Notes under the pieces: model-generated
The model's input: the letters and a program-made list of their open reading frames with translations, nothing else
Told to the model about the DNA's origin: nothing
Databases searched by the model: none
Part shown: positions 12,201-27,200 of the stretch, piece after piece
Layout: each line of letters opens with the position of its first letter
Position numbering within the stretch: the stretch's first letter is position 1
Translations under genes and position numbers: made by a program
DNA from: Lagopus muta
Taxonomy: Eukaryota > Chordata > Aves > Galliformes > Phasianidae
Assembly (NCBI RefSeq): GCF_023343835.1
Contig: NC_064435.1
Span: forward strand, 41,192,603 to 41,256,602
Length of the DNA: 64,000 bases
Reading direction: 5' to 3'

Positions 12201-15200
12201 TTTGGAGTAAACCTTTATAATATCGGTTAAATGGCGTAGAGCATGGGAGATGAACGTGCAAGTCCATGTAACTCAGCAGAAGATCCATGGTTTGAAAGAT
12301 TTAATTGTTGATGTTGTTATGTTACTGTTTTATTTAAAATTGACTTTTTTTGGAAATGTTGCATTTTCTGTTTGCAGATAAGGAGTTAAGTTACTCATTC
12401 TTACCGTTACAGATTAATTGTTAGGAATTTTTGGAGTGATGAGACAAGATTACCTGCAAATATTCTTGATCGTATGCTGATGTTGTTAAGCTCTTTATAT
12501 TCTGCCAAGATTGAAACGCAGTACTTGAGTCTGATCACAAATTTTCTGCTTGAAATGACCAGCAAAAGCCCAGATTATTCCAGAAAAATATTTGAGCACC
12601 CACTATCTGAATGCAAATTTCAGGTAAATAGGAGTGTGTTATCATGTGCACAGCCATGTGACAAATTCCAATCCGTACTGTAGCTGCTGCTTTGACAAGA
12701 ACAGAGTGAAGACTAATGAAAGTGTTTTTTGAATTAATAGTTAACACCTGTAACAGGGCTGGGTTATGCATGGTATATTTATGAATCAATCTTGAGCTAA
12801 CGAGTCCAAATTTCAGCAAGCTTTTTTGCTGAGCTATGGGGAGTAATTATGTATTGTTTGTTTGTTTTTAATACCCAAGTTTTGCCCAAGTGTCTAGGAC
12901 GGTGTTTTTGATTCTGTACTTCCATTCTGCTATCCTGTCTTTCATAGGCAAAAAGCCTCCACTCTTACTGTTTTTATTAATTATTGTGTGTGTTTATAGG
13001 ACTTTGTAATTGATTCCAGTTGGCGTTATCGAAGTACCATGCTCACACCTATGTTTGTGGAGACTCAGGCTTCACAGAGTACTAACAGGAATTCATCACA
13101 AGAAAGATCCCTTTCCGTTTCTGGGTCAGTAGGTGGTCAAGTGAGAGCTACCCAAAGGCAATATGAATTTACACCTACACAGAATGTCAGTAAGTCCAGA
13201 CATGAGGCCTCTGAAATTTTGTTGTTTACTGTAAGAATGATTCCATTCTTTTCATTCCTGTTGCATGTGAATATTTAATGCAGAAGTGTAAATGCACTTA
13301 ATACTTAGCATTCAAGAGCTTTTATTTTTTAATGAGAAAAAGATTTATTCACATTTTTATTGGTCTGATACACCTTTAATGTTCTGCCTAATGTAGAAGT
13401 GCTTCTTGCAATCTGTTCTGCTTATGAACGCTAGGGGTTATGTTTCTAGGGGAGGGAATTCATGTGTTTCATTGAAGTTTACATGTGTTGCTCTTCTATG
13501 TTTTTCTTTACAGGCGGTAGAAGTTCTTTTAATTGGCTAACTGGAAACAGCATTGACACTTTGGCAGAGTATACAGTTCCTTCTTCCTCTGAGTCTTTGT
13601 CTTCATCCATGCTGTTAGTTAACAAACGGAGTGAAAAATTTAAACAAGCAGCATTTAAACCTGTGGGGCCAGATTTTGGGAAAAAAAGGCTGAGTTTACC
13701 TGGAAATGAAGTGGACAGCAAGACTAAAGGTGTGTGGGCCTTACAGTGCAATTTCTACATTACATGTTGGCCCTCTTTGACACTTATTTGGCTGACAGTC
13801 TTTTACCATTCTATCTGAGGTTGAATTTTACAGATCTGGTTTCCAGGAGTGTCTGTTGATAGCTGCACGAAGTATGGCAGAAAACTAGGATTGCATTAAG
13901 AACTGCTGAATTGCTAAATTGTGAGATAAAAGACCTGAATGCTTAAGGTGGTGTTCCATTTTATGCCTAGGTATAGATGATCGAGCAGAAATTTTAAGAC
14001 TGCGGAGGCGTTTCTTGAAGGACCAAGAGAAAGTCAGTCTGATGTATGCTAGAAAAGGTGTGGCTGAACAGAAAAGAGAAAAGGTTTGTCATTTCAATTA
14101 AGTTTAAAACCTTGAGCCTCGGTCCCATTTCAGTCTTGTTCTTTATCTCTAGAAGTAATTGTATGAAGAAAGAGTAGGTGTAAGGTACTGGTTGCTACTG
14201 TGAAAGCTTTAAGAGGTTTTATTAAAAATTGTGCTATTTTTGTGATAAGATCTATATGACAATACTTGAAATGGATACTTGGATGGAGGAAGAATAGAGC
14301 TAGATAACACTTTTGTTCTGTAGTGTGCACAAAGTGATTTTACGTGATGGAATCCCTGGTAGCAAAGGGAGATGTTCCCAGTAGGAGCTCTTTATGGTAG
14401 TCATTCCAAAAATTAGAAACCCTGAAGTAAGGATACTTCACAGAATTAGTTGAAGAAACTTATCAGTTATCTGAAGGTAAACTCAAAAATGTGATACAGC
14501 CAATGGGCTGATGTGAGCTGTTGAGGACTTTCAATCTGAAGGAAGCTCAGTAAGTAATAAGCATTTACTGAGTATTTATTAAAGCTTGGTACAGTATGGG
14601 TTTATTAGTTGTTACATATTCATGATTAGTTTAAATAGACTTTAGCAGTTTTTCAAAGGTTTGTGTGACTAAATTAACATGTATTATTGTCCAAAAATTA
14701 CAGCAGTTTAAGAAGAACAAAGTAACCCAAGATTGAGAGTTAATTTTTGAGACATGCTTGTAATTCTTTGCAGCTGCAGACAGCTGTATTAGTTGAACCT
14801 ATGTCTGGGAGTACCTATTTTTTGTCAGTTTATTTACTTGTAGACCAAAGTTCCCCTTTCCTCCTACTCTGCAAGAAAAAGAACCTGTTAAAAAAAAATG
14901 ATCACTCTGACAGTCCAAAAACAAATGAAAAAAATCTGGTGTTCCGCACCAAAAGACTGGAGGAGACCATAAATGTATCCAAGACTCCTTAAACTTTCCA
15001 AGAGATCTGTTGCACATAAACACATACGGATCTCTGTGCATTATGTTAGTACCTTACCCCGTAGGTCAACAGGAAAAAGGAGATTCTGAGCAAGAAAGTA
15101 TTTGGAGATTGCTTTAGGAAAGCCCTAATTTCTTAATTTTCCCCAAGAGATTTGTTCTGGAAGTTTTTTGATAATCATCCCTTTCAAGCTGTGGAATAAG

Positions 15201-18200
15201 AATGGTCTGAAATGACAGTATCCAAAATGTTTAAAGAGAGTTAAAAATCAAGATATTTTTCTTTCCCTCTTCAGTGTATGCATACATCCACTGTCTGCTG
15301 GTTTAACTGGTAAAGGCAGAAATTACAAGTAAAATTCTGGGCTTCAAAATCACTGCTGATTTCTTTTATAGCCTGTCCATGGTGTGAAAAGAAAAGGAAA
15401 AAAAAAAAAAAAAAAAAAAAAAGAGTTTTATGTATATGTATTAGTAATTCTTGTTCAATTTAATTGAATTTTTTCAAGCCTCAACAACAGGCAAGACAGC
15501 TTTTTAACCACTAGTTTACAACAGTTTTATTACAGTTTGGTTTAAGTTTTATTAGGAAGCAGTTCTTCCAATCATCCTCCTTCCTTTCCCTTCCTATCCC
15601 ACTGTGTGAAATAAAACAGTCACTTTACCAGCCTCATGTTACTCTGCTCATGTTTGGCCAGGCTCTGAGAACCCTCATCTAATTGCATGGTGTGACTCAG
15701 CTTGCAGGCAGTAATTCACTACACTGTAATAGCTCACTGGCTTTCAACAGTAATTATTCTCCATTTAAAAAAATAAAAAAATAAATAAACACTTCAGTAC
15801 TACGTGTATGGAAGCAGGAACTACAGGACATTAATATTAAATGGCTAAAGTAACTCTGTGGAAGAGACTTTGGAGTTCTTAACTGATTAAGATTATTTTG
15901 CATTTAATCATATTTCACCTTTAAAGTACTTGTTTAATAATCATGGCAGAAGCTTATAAAACACTACAAAAATACTCTTGCTTATTATGTCCTGTCCAGA
16001 TACAGCTCTTTCTAATTAATGACTTTTTTCTTTAACATGAGCTATGCATTTCAGGAGATGAAATCTGAGCTGAAGATGAAGTTTGATGGCCAGGTTACTT
16101 TGTACAGAAGTTACCGTGTGGGAGACCTTCCTGACATCCAGATTGAACACTCCAGCCTCATTGCCCCTCTACAGGGCCTTGCCCAGGTCTGTCTGCTTTT
16201 CAAATGCCATTTCTGTGTTTTGGTAGGAACAATGAGGTGCAGTTGGGCAGCTGCTTTCAAAATTGTTGTTTTGTCATCAGCCACCATGATGTGTTTTCAA
16301 AGAGCCTGTTTTGAGGGACAGTATTTCTCCTGCCCCTGGGCTGGTGCAGCAATGAGAGAAGATGCCTTGTATGTTGCCTCACTTGAGCAATTGAACACAG
16401 AGGATCTAGGATATCAGCTGTTGTTGCCTCTGAGTTCCTGGGCTTGAGAAACAAATTAGAGACATTATTGGGAAAGGACATCTCACTGTATAATAACAAA
16501 ATTGTCACTTTTGTTCTTTCACATGGCTGCAGTGCAGTGGTAAAAGTACAGGTGAAGTTCTGTGGACGTACTGGACTTAGATGAGTCAGTAAAGCTGATC
16601 CAGTATTCCTTTTCTTGTCTGGGAATGGCAGAAACTATAAGCTGAACTTATATTTTGCAATGTTTGAGATGTCACAGTATTCCTGATGATCTTTGTATTT
16701 GATTTCTTTTGATGGTCTCTTATTTCTGTCTGAAGGGGGAAGTAGTGCAATTGTGAGTTATCTGAACAACTTTAGATCAAGAGTTAGACCAAAGTCCAGT
16801 CCTGTGATAGACCACTGTATGGGATTATATTACATTTGCAACAGTGTTCCTGGGTTGAAGAAGTGCCTTTAAATCTCAGATGGTACCATCTGTGTGCATG
16901 TACCTCTCTCCACTAGCTCCCTCAATGTTGGGGGCTGGATTTTCTTACACATTGACATTTTCTGGGTTTTTTTGCTTATTTTTCCTAAAGCCCTCTTCTC
17001 TGGCCATAAGATGATACAAAGTTTCTGATTTCTGTAGCAGAAATTGTGAATATGTGAAAACTGTAAATTTTCCCTGACCGCCAACGCTCTGGCACAAAGC
17101 CTACATTGTCTTCCAGTTTATATGGAAAAATTAAGATAGAATTTGAATTTGTTGTACAGAAAGTCTGAAATAATTGCCAGTACAGAAGCTGGGCACACCA
17201 GAGCAATTTTTCCACTCCCAAACAGCATCTATGTAGGGGCTGGGTTAGAGGATGGTTCATATTTCTTAACTTAATTATTATTTTACTGTGTCACAATAAA
17301 GTTCAGTGACTGTATTGCTTTTGTTACGATTTACAGAAAGATCCAACATTTGCCAAGCAACTCTTCAGCAGTTTGTTTGGGGGAATTTTTCATGAGGTAG
17401 AAAAATCTAAAATTCTCTCTGAGAAAAAAGTCATCATCCAGAAGCTGCTGAAGGACTTCAATAATTTCCTTAGTACAAGCCTTTCTTACTTCCCACCATT
17501 CATCGCGTGCATCCAGGTAAATCTTAGTCTGTGACATGAAAGTAGAGGACTATAATGTCTCAGTGTGTGGTAAAACCAGTGGTACACATTACTGAAATTT
17601 AGGCAAAGGTGGATGGAGTACTTCAAATATGGCCTTACAGTGGCAAAGTAGAAGGGGAGGATCACCTCCCTTGATCTGCTTGCCTCGCTCTTGTTAATGC
17701 ACCCCAGGATCCCATTGGTCATGTTAGCCATGGAGGCACACTGCTGGCTCATGGCCAACCTGTTATCCACCAGGACGCCCAGGTCCTTCTCAGAGTTCCT
17801 TTCCAGCAGGTCATCCCCTAACCTGTACTGATGCATGAGGTTATTTGTCCACAGGTGGGTGCAAGACTCTATGCTTGATTTTGTTGAATCTCATGAGTGA
17901 GGTTCCTCTCCACCCATCTGTCCAATCTGTCCAGGTCTCATTGAATGGTAGCACAGCCTTTCTGAATTGTGCCAGCCATTCTTCCCAGCTACACATCATC
18001 AGCAAACTTGTTGAGAGAGTACTTTACCCCTTCATCAGCTGTGAGAAAAATTGACAAAACTATGCAGATGTTGTGGTGCTGATATTTCCCTTTCTGGGTA
18101 GTAGCTGTCAGATGGATTGCTGTTAGCATCTCTTGCTTATTTTTCAGCAGCCTTTTCAATTAGGTCTTCTGAGGTAGTTGTTTAGCAATCTTCACTAATG

Positions 18201-21200
18201 AGGGAAAGGTTTGTTTCTGCCAAAGACTGAGTTGGTGCATCACAGCTTCATCATTGAAAAGTAAACTCATGCCTTTCTGATTTGTTTCTGTGTGCTTCTG
18301 TGCTTCTAATGCTATGAGAATATGCTGGCTTGGAATAGTTTGTGAACTTCATATTCTACCCCAAGTTTTAGAAATTAAAAAAGCTTGTCCAAGTGCTGTT
18401 ACATAACCACTGCCGCTGCATTTAATGTTTCACATCATCTGCGTTGATCTTAGTGCTGTAGCTATCAATCTTTTTTTTTTGAGTGAGAAATAGTAGTTTC
18501 CTCTTTCTGTTACTGAAATCTAAACATTCTGGTGATAGATGTCTTTCATAATACAGGAGGAATATCTAGTTCAGACTAGCTTTTCAAATACACAGGCTGC
18601 TTCTAAGTACTTGTATTTATACATCTGAGAAAGTGTAATTTGTTGTTTACTTTCTTCTGTGCAGCTGCATAAAAGGTCAAATTCTGTGGGGATATTTCTG
18701 GGCTGTCTTGGTATTTTTTGAGCCAGCATCTCACAATAGCTATCTGTTAATATTCCCTTTTGCCATACTCCCTCATTTCCATTATTTGTGTTGCACTATG
18801 CTCTCCATTACACTCTATTAAGAAAGCTTTTGTGTGGGGCTACATTTTTACCTGAATAGATGGAAAATCAAAATTCAAAAAATAGGTAAGTTATCAGACA
18901 AAAATATGGACTTCATAACAGTGCCTAGAGCATCTCGTTGTCATCCCTACTGAATAAAGAAAGAACAGCAGCTCAAAGGCAAGGCTCAGCTTGTGTATTT
19001 GAGCATCCTGCATAACTGTGAGAGGAAGTCTTTTTCCCAACATGGAACAAAGTTTATATTGTTGAGAAGAGAGGGCTGGGAGAGGAAAAGAGAGCGAGCA
19101 CGTGATGTGGAGGTTGCCACTTTTGTTGGCTTGGCCAGTTGGAAGCAGAGTTTCTGCTTCCTGTATGCCAACAGCATAATAAATATTGGCATGTGTGAGA
19201 AAGGCTGCCTGCTTCACTGCGCCGTTCTTGTGGTTGTTTCACTTTTGGTCTTCTACAGGTTAAATTCCCATCAGAGGAGTAACTTGATGACAAAAGGAGC
19301 TGTTTCCATCTTCAGGGATAATCTTAAAGTTGTCTGTGAGGCTCTGGGGTTGGTCTTTAGGACAGATTAAAAAACAGCTGAAATACTGAGAAAGAACCTA
19401 AATCCGTTCCGTAAGTTTATACAGACTGTGTAGAAATCCCTAGCCTCTGAAGGACGTATCATTGTATATAAATACTTCAGCTATTAGGCTGACTTGGATG
19501 TTGTTCCTCCTTGTCTTGAACGTATGGTGCAAACAGAGACAGAAAACACTGTGTGTGAAGCAAAGAACATTCTCTCTGCTTTTAGAAGATAAGCGATGGT
19601 ACAGTCACCACCTTTGATGTGGGATGATGTCTGTAAATTGTAAGAGTGTTCTCCAGATATACTGTTATATTTGCACAGTTCTTACACTTCTCATATGCAT
19701 ACTTGGTAAAGGGTTTTAGTCTTACCTTAACACAGCTATTCTTAATTTTTTAGGTTGTGCAGTTGGCATTGCATCTCTGATATAACCCTTAAGAGCTGGC
19801 AGAGGACTGATATGTGTGTATATATATCTTATGTCTGAAACATGTAGTTGAAATTGCCTGAATAGCATTTGAAGCATATGCAGGCCCCTCATTGAGATCC
19901 ACATGGTCTGTGACACAGGAAGCTACAAGAAGCTGTTCGTTTTTCTCTCTTGTATTGAGCACAGATAGAATTGGCAGGAGTCTCAGCACTGCAAGATGTG
20001 TAATGGATTTCCTTTAGCCAAATTCGTATTTATCTGTTTGCAGTATGTACAGACTGTACAAATATCTGATATATTTGTCTGTATTGGCTGTAATGACTTA
20101 AGTATTAAAAAGAAGCTTTGGGTAGCCAGGAAAGTTTATCCTTATGAAAGGGTTATTCTGCAGTTGAACTGATCTTCAAAAGGGTAAAGATTTCAGAAAT
20201 CCTGTCTTTAAATCAGGCAGGACTAGATGAGCACCAATAAATGAGTCTAATGAGAATCTTCAGGATGCAAAAACAGGGTAAGTGCGTGGCTAGGAAGCAT
20301 TCATCTTGGTTAATTAGACATTGGTGGGTAGCAAGAATATGCTGTGTACTATGTTAAGGAAGGATAGCAGCTGTGTAGCAGGCGTCGCACTATCATCAAA
20401 AAGAGGGAAAGATTCAGACCATGACTGTGTTCATTTCTCTCCTCTTTGCCGCTTTCAGTGTGATTCTTTTTAGAGAATTGTCTGGAAGATCTGTCAGGTG
20501 CTGCAGGTTGAAGTGTATGTGCAGAGCAACTGTTCCTTGTTACATCCAGTTTCCTTTCGTGAGGCAGCTTCAGTCCTCACCCTGGAGAGGCAGTGAAGTG
20601 CAGGGGTTATTGTCTGTCCTAAGAGCAGCAACAAAGGAAAAAAAAAAAAAAAAAAGGGAATGCTTTTTTTTTTTTCTTTTTTCTTTTTTCAGAGTTGGGA
20701 ACTTGTGGAAATTTTACTGCCTCTTTTCAGAGTTCACAAAAGGGATAGGTGGCTGGTCTGTGAAAGGTAGCTGTCAGCAACTATACAGTATGTATTAGAC
20801 CAGGTAGACAACTTGTTTTGTCTTACAGGAGATCAGTTACAAGCACAGAGAGCTGCTGGAGCTGGATTCAGCTAACGTGAGCACGAGCTGCCTTGCAAGC
20901 CTACAGCAGCCTGTAGGCATCCTTCTTCTGGAGCACGCCCTGATGGCACTGTCTCCTGCAGAGGAGCCCCCGTCAAAGCGGATGCGTGGCAGGACGGAGC
21001 TCCCTCCAGATGTCATCAAATGGCTTGAGCTTGCAAAGTAAATTATTGCTCGAGATAAGTACTCCTGTCAGGTTTGCCTTGTGAAGAACTGCATCTTTGT
21101 AGATCCTGGAATTTCTTTTCAGTCTTTCCCTTTGTTAGAATTCAACATGCTTTTAACTTCTTGTTGGTTAATTACTGTCTTTCTGTTAGAGTAATTAGAC

Positions 21201-24200
21201 TTAGCAGATGTTCACCCTGGCAATGCTGCTACACTGCTAAAAACAAAAGCAACAAAACATCCTATCTTGCAATTGCAGGAGTTTCCAGTGTTCAGGTATT
21301 CTCCTACAAGATTAAGTTTGTCTACTTATATATGTAATGTTATTGCTGATTGAATGTAGGTTTTTTAAATTTTATTTTCAGTAGTTTATATTTGCATTGA
21401 TTTACCTCTGTTCAACTGATTAAAAGCTTTCCCTTCTCCTTGTTGATAGGCTTTACCGGTCTCTGGGAGATTATGATGTCCTTCGTGGTATTTTCAGTGG
21501 TAAGATTGGGACTAAGAAAATTACACAGCAAGCATTGCTGGCAGAAGCAAGGAGTGATTATGCTGAAGCAGCTAAATGTTATGACGAGGTAAAATGACAA
21601 CAAGAATGCTTAGTTTCATAAATCTTTCTCATGGCTTAAAGCTAAGAAGCCAAAACTGAACGTTTTGAGAACGAGCATATTGTTCAAAATGTCCTTCTGT
21701 TTGATTGATGGTTAAGTCTGTAATGATGTGGGAACAGATGCCACAAGCAGTCACAACGGAGCAGAAAGCATGCCGCTCTTTAACTCGTTGTTACAAAGCT
21801 TCATATCTGTCCTTACCTCATTGCAGCCTTCCAGTACTTAAAGGGAGCTTATAAACAGGAGGGGAGTCAACTCTTCGAAAGGATAGGTAGCAGCAGGACA
21901 AGAGGAAATGGTTTTAAGTTTAACAAGGCAAGGATTAGGTTGGATGTCGGGGAAGTTCTTCACAGAGAGAGTGGTGAGGTGCTGGAACAGGCTGCCTAGA
22001 GAGGTTGTGGATGCCCCGTCCCTGGAGGTGTTCAAGGCCAGATTGGATGGGGCTCTGGGCAGCCTGGTCTGGTATTACATGGGGAGGTTGGTGGCCCCGC
22101 CTGTGCTGGGGGGGTTGGAGTTTGATGATCCTTAAGGTCCCTTCCAACCCAGGCCATTCTATGATTCTTGCCTAAGCAGACAAGTAGAACTCCATGGGCA
22201 TGCTACCTTTGTGAGAGCAAACTGCCTGTGTTCATGGCAGATCTCAATTGTGGGTACAAATAAAGAAGGAACTCTTATCATTCTTTTAAAGACTTTTCAG
22301 AAATGCGGGTTTACTGAAGATGGCTATCTGAAATGAATTTTTATATAAATATTATTTCAATCCTGACTACCTTCAATTTTCTGCATTTAATATTGCTGCC
22401 ACATTCTGGCAAATGGATAAATGTTTTTATGAGAGATGATCAAGTATTCTGAAGTTATTTGTGACTTGATCAGAAGCTGACATGATTTAAAACTCTGTGA
22501 ACCTTCCTGTCCCTTAAATTGATTCCCTAGGCACTTTCCAAAGAAGACTGGGAAGATGGGGACCCAACTGAAGCAGAGAAAGACTTCTGGGAACTTGCAT
22601 CTCTGGAATGCTATGACCACCTCACAGAGTGGAAGTCTCTGGAGTATTGTGCTACTGTTAATATTGACAGTGGTAAACCTCCAGACTTGAGCAAAACATG
22701 GAATGATCCATTTTATCAGGTGTTTACAAATTATTTTGATACTGCATTACTGTCTCTGCACGGATACAGTAATGTGATTGTGGTTAGAATTCAGTTGTGT
22801 AATTTGGATTAATTTAATTATGGAAGTTAGCAGAGATCCTTACACGTAAATATTAGAAGCAGTTACTTCTGTTATTTTTAGAATGTTTCATTTTGACCTA
22901 GAATCTATGGCTGATCATACAGTGCCAGGTTTAACTGCCACTGCTGCTGACACTTACCTGTGTCACTTCTTCTCTTGCACATCTTGAGAGTTAGCAGATC
23001 ACTGGTACAGAGACTCACAGTATTTACTGAGTACTTCCAGAGCCTATCAGAAAAGGCTGCCTTTGATCTGTTTGCAAATTGAAATGTATCTTCAGGGAAT
23101 TTAAGAAAACAGTTGAAAATATTATCATATATTTTATCCGCCACAGATAAGAAAAAGTTGATCATCTAATATTTGGTGCCTAGAAATAAAGCCTACGTTT
23201 TCACCTTCCAGGAGACATATCTGCCCTATATAATACGCAGTAAGTTGAAGCTACTGCTCAATGGGGAAAATGACCAGACTTTGCTGACTTTCATTGATGA
23301 GGCAATGAAGACAGAACAGAAGAAAGCTCTGATAGAAATGCATTACAGCCAAGAACTTAGTCTACTTTACATCCTGCAAGATGATTTTGACAGAGCCAAA
23401 TATTACATTGGCAACGGCATGCAGATCTTCATGCAGGTAAAAATCGCTGCTGCTCTTGATGTGATTTTTCTGTATAAACGTAAGGAACAGTGAAACTTGT
23501 TGCTGTTGCTGCTACTAGATTATATGCTTCTATACTTGCTTAAAGCAGACCCGTTTTCAGGTTATAAGTCTATTAAATAACTCACAAAAGATTTGATTGT
23601 AGAGCATATTCTATAGTAGCATAAGATGAATAGTTTGCAGAGCATTGAATAGACCATGTTGTAAATTCTGTATATGAGATCTTTTATTGTGTCCTTTGCC
23701 TTTCAGAGCTATTCCAGTATTGATACTTTGTTATACCAAAGTCGAATGAGCAAACTGCAGTCTGTACAAGCTTTGACAGAAATACAGGATTTCATCAATT
23801 TTATGACCAAAACAAGTAAATATATATTAAGTTTATTTTGTTTCCATTGTATTGAATAGTTCTGATTTTCTGAATTTGTAATTTGTCTCCATGCTCAGAG
23901 GACTGAGCTCCTGTTTGAGGGAGCATGGGTCTGGAATTACTTCGTACTGTCTTCTTGACAGAGAACTATTGTAGTTGTGTAAGATAGGCTTCAAGGTCAT
24001 TTGGTGTTCTTTTCAAAGCTTTATTAGCCTAGCTGTTGTCATAAAAGTATCTCTTTAAATGAGGAAGTAATGAACTAAGGTTTTTGTTGGTGTCACTTCT
24101 GGTAGCAAAGCAGTTAGCAGGGGTAAAAGATAGATGAAATATGTCATTTATAGTTACTGTGGTTGGCATGAAATATTAATTCATGCATATAAATATAATT

Positions 24201-27200
24201 ATATATTAAATTAACAGTTCCACTGTATTCCAGCATACTTCCATATTGAAGGTAGCTAGTGCTGGTGATTTGCAGTGACAGCTGACCTTGATGTCCATGT
24301 TGAATCTTCTGTGCTGCAGCAATAACCAAAAATATCAGCACAAAATAACGCGTTTAACGCAAATTCAGAAATGCAACTGCACTTTTGGGGTTTGATTATT
24401 ACATTTTGTGTGGGTCTAGGGCCTTTTTCATGCTGTTTGGATCTAGATGCTTTTAAAGTATTCCATGTTGATTTCTAGGTAACTTAACTTCACGGGCTAA
24501 ATCCCTGAAGAGACTTCTCAGAACTTGGACAAGCAGATATCCAGATGCTAAAATGGATCCCATGAACATCTGGGATGATATCATTACAAATCGGTAAGAT
24601 GAGATTTTCAGTGAGCATAAATTCTGTGTGACTATTGACTTCTGAGAGATGCTTTTTCTAACACGGCTTGTTTACAAGGAGGGTGCCACCGATCCAGTGT
24701 ATTCCTTTCCTTTTAAGTGATCTTATCAGCTTTATAATGGGTTGCTTTTTGTGAGACTAACTCATGATGGGAAAAAAAAAAAGGAGTTTCAGAAGCAGAT
24801 GGAGAATAAACAATGTTTTGATAAGGAAACAAGTGTTACTTAAGGCATTTTTTTGCATCAGCAACTACATACACAGTACAAAAATGCTGACAAGAAGTCA
24901 AGCTGTCCCACTTCAGCAGCTCTCGAACACACCCGCATGTAGTTGAGTAGGTTAGCTGTATTTAACTCAATATATCACCACCCAAAGGGCTCATACGTTA
25001 TGGATAAAAATGCTTACGTACTCTGTGGTCAGTGTTAAAGTTGGGGAGTGTGCAAGAGAAGATCAGCCCTATCACACTGCATACTTCTGATGTTTATAGG
25101 AGGGTTAATGACCACTGCAGTGACCAAGGCAGTAATCTGCTGCACAACTGATGCTAGAAAGAACAAAGTTTCTCTAGAGGCTGTTGTGGATTAGCTCCAA
25201 AGAAACAAATGTTTTTTCACATCTGAACGTTTTCTGTTCTCTCCATGGTATTCATCTCCATGCCAATCCAGCCTTCCTGTGCAGATTTAGTTTTTCACTT
25301 TTTGTGGAGACAGTTTATTTAACAGCTCTTCTGATACCCTTTGGGCACTAATTTACTGTCTCTTGGGCTCAGGAAAGCATGGATATGGAAAGAGCTTATA
25401 TTAGTTAAATATGAAGAAGAGTGCATGGAGTAGTGCTCTGCTTTACAAAGTCTCAAAACATTTGATTTGCATGGTTGTCAGTGTCTTAAACAGTTCTATA
25501 TGCTGTTAGAAATAATTTGCCACAAATTAGTTAGAAAAGATGTGCCTTTATTCAATGCCAAGGCCTGCTCCTGACTGAAGTAGTGATTGGACAAGAATGG
25601 CCTCAAGTTGCTCCAGAGGAGGTTCAGGTTGGATATTAGGAAACATTTCTTCTCTGGAAGAGTGGTCAGTGGCACAGGCTGCCCAGGGAGGTGGGAGAGT
25701 CAGTCACTGTCCCTGGAGGTGATCGAGAAACGTGGAGATGTGGTATTAAGAGACACGAGTTAGTGGGGAAACGGTAGTGGTAGCTGGATGATTGAACTGG
25801 GTTATCTTGGAGGTCTTTTCCAACCCTTGTGATTCTGTAATTTTTTTCCTGCACTGAGTAACAGCCTACATGATAAGAGATGCTATTGAATTAGATTGGA
25901 TTAATTGTAGAATAAAAAGGAGTTAGCACTGGTTCACGCAATTCTGTTTTAAGAATCTGAGTACAGTCACTACCTTTTTTTTTTTCTTCTGCAATGTAGA
26001 TTTTAAAGTGCCTTGTTTACATGCCTCAGCATTGTATATACTGAATTCCTGCTTTGCATGAAACACAGCCTGGCACACTTCTGTCAGTTTGGAACTGAAG
26101 CTATGGCTAGGTGAACTTGGAGGTGGTTGTAGCTATGCTTAAAAGAACAAACCAACAGAAGATCCCACTCTATTAGGAATGTTTTCCGCTACTTAATCTC
26201 ATTGATTAAAGATCCTGGAATGCTCTCAGGGTCAACCTGTCCCTGGTTGTTACGTTGAGACTCCTTGCAGAGTACGTTTATCCTTTACTAAATGTGAAAT
26301 TACTATAATTTGCCATTTCTTCTTAGCTTTTTTTCTCTTGCTGTCAAAGTTCAACGCTTTGGGACATATATTCCCTTGCCTGGGTGCCAGAGTGATTTGT
26401 GCTCTTGTCATTGTGCAGGTGCTTCTTTCTTGATAAGCTGCAAGAGAAATTTCTCTGTGATCAGGCCAATGATAGTATGGAGGTGGATGAAGAAAGTGGT
26501 GTTGGAGACCAAATGGAAGTAGATCAACAGGATGAAGACATTCACTCAATGATTAGAAGCTGCAAATTTAACATGAAACTGAAGATGATAGAAAGTGCCA
26601 GGAAACAGGTGCCTACTGTCTGCTAGCTTCCAATTTTGTGAGAAAATACGAACTGAAAACATCCTAAGTTTACTAGAGTGCATTTTAGCAAGGGCAGAGC
26701 TTGTCTCTGCTTGATCCTGTTGTCCAGGTCATTTTGAAAGCTCAAGAAATTCAGCTCTTCAGAGAGAGAAAACAGATAAAAGTTAATTAAAAACTTGATA
26801 ATATGTCATTACTGGAAATGTGCCTGAAGGCCCCTTTGATCCACAGATGGTTTCTGACGCTGAAGTGCAGATAAAGTATCTTAGTCATTAATGGATAGGA
26901 TGCTTGTTGCCAAACAATATGCTCTCTTATTTACAAACAATCTCTTCTATACAGGAACACAAACTAAATTCAGATTGACTCAATATCATTCACTTCAGTC
27001 AAGACTGGTAAAACATTCAGGGATTTATTTTCATCGTGGTTTTCATTAATATTGTGATTAGATATTGGGGCTAGCATTTATATAAAAAGCTAAAGCTGAC
27101 TGACTTAGAAATTTTGTTTTGGATCTGACTTCTACAATTACTTTGGTATTTCAAGCTCAAGACAAGACCAGAAATATTCAAGTCCAAGTCTCCCTGTTCT

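Noticed and set aside
17486-17836. 116-codon minus-strand open frame as a gene
   Set aside because: It is the decayed reverse-transcriptase part of an antisense CR1 element.
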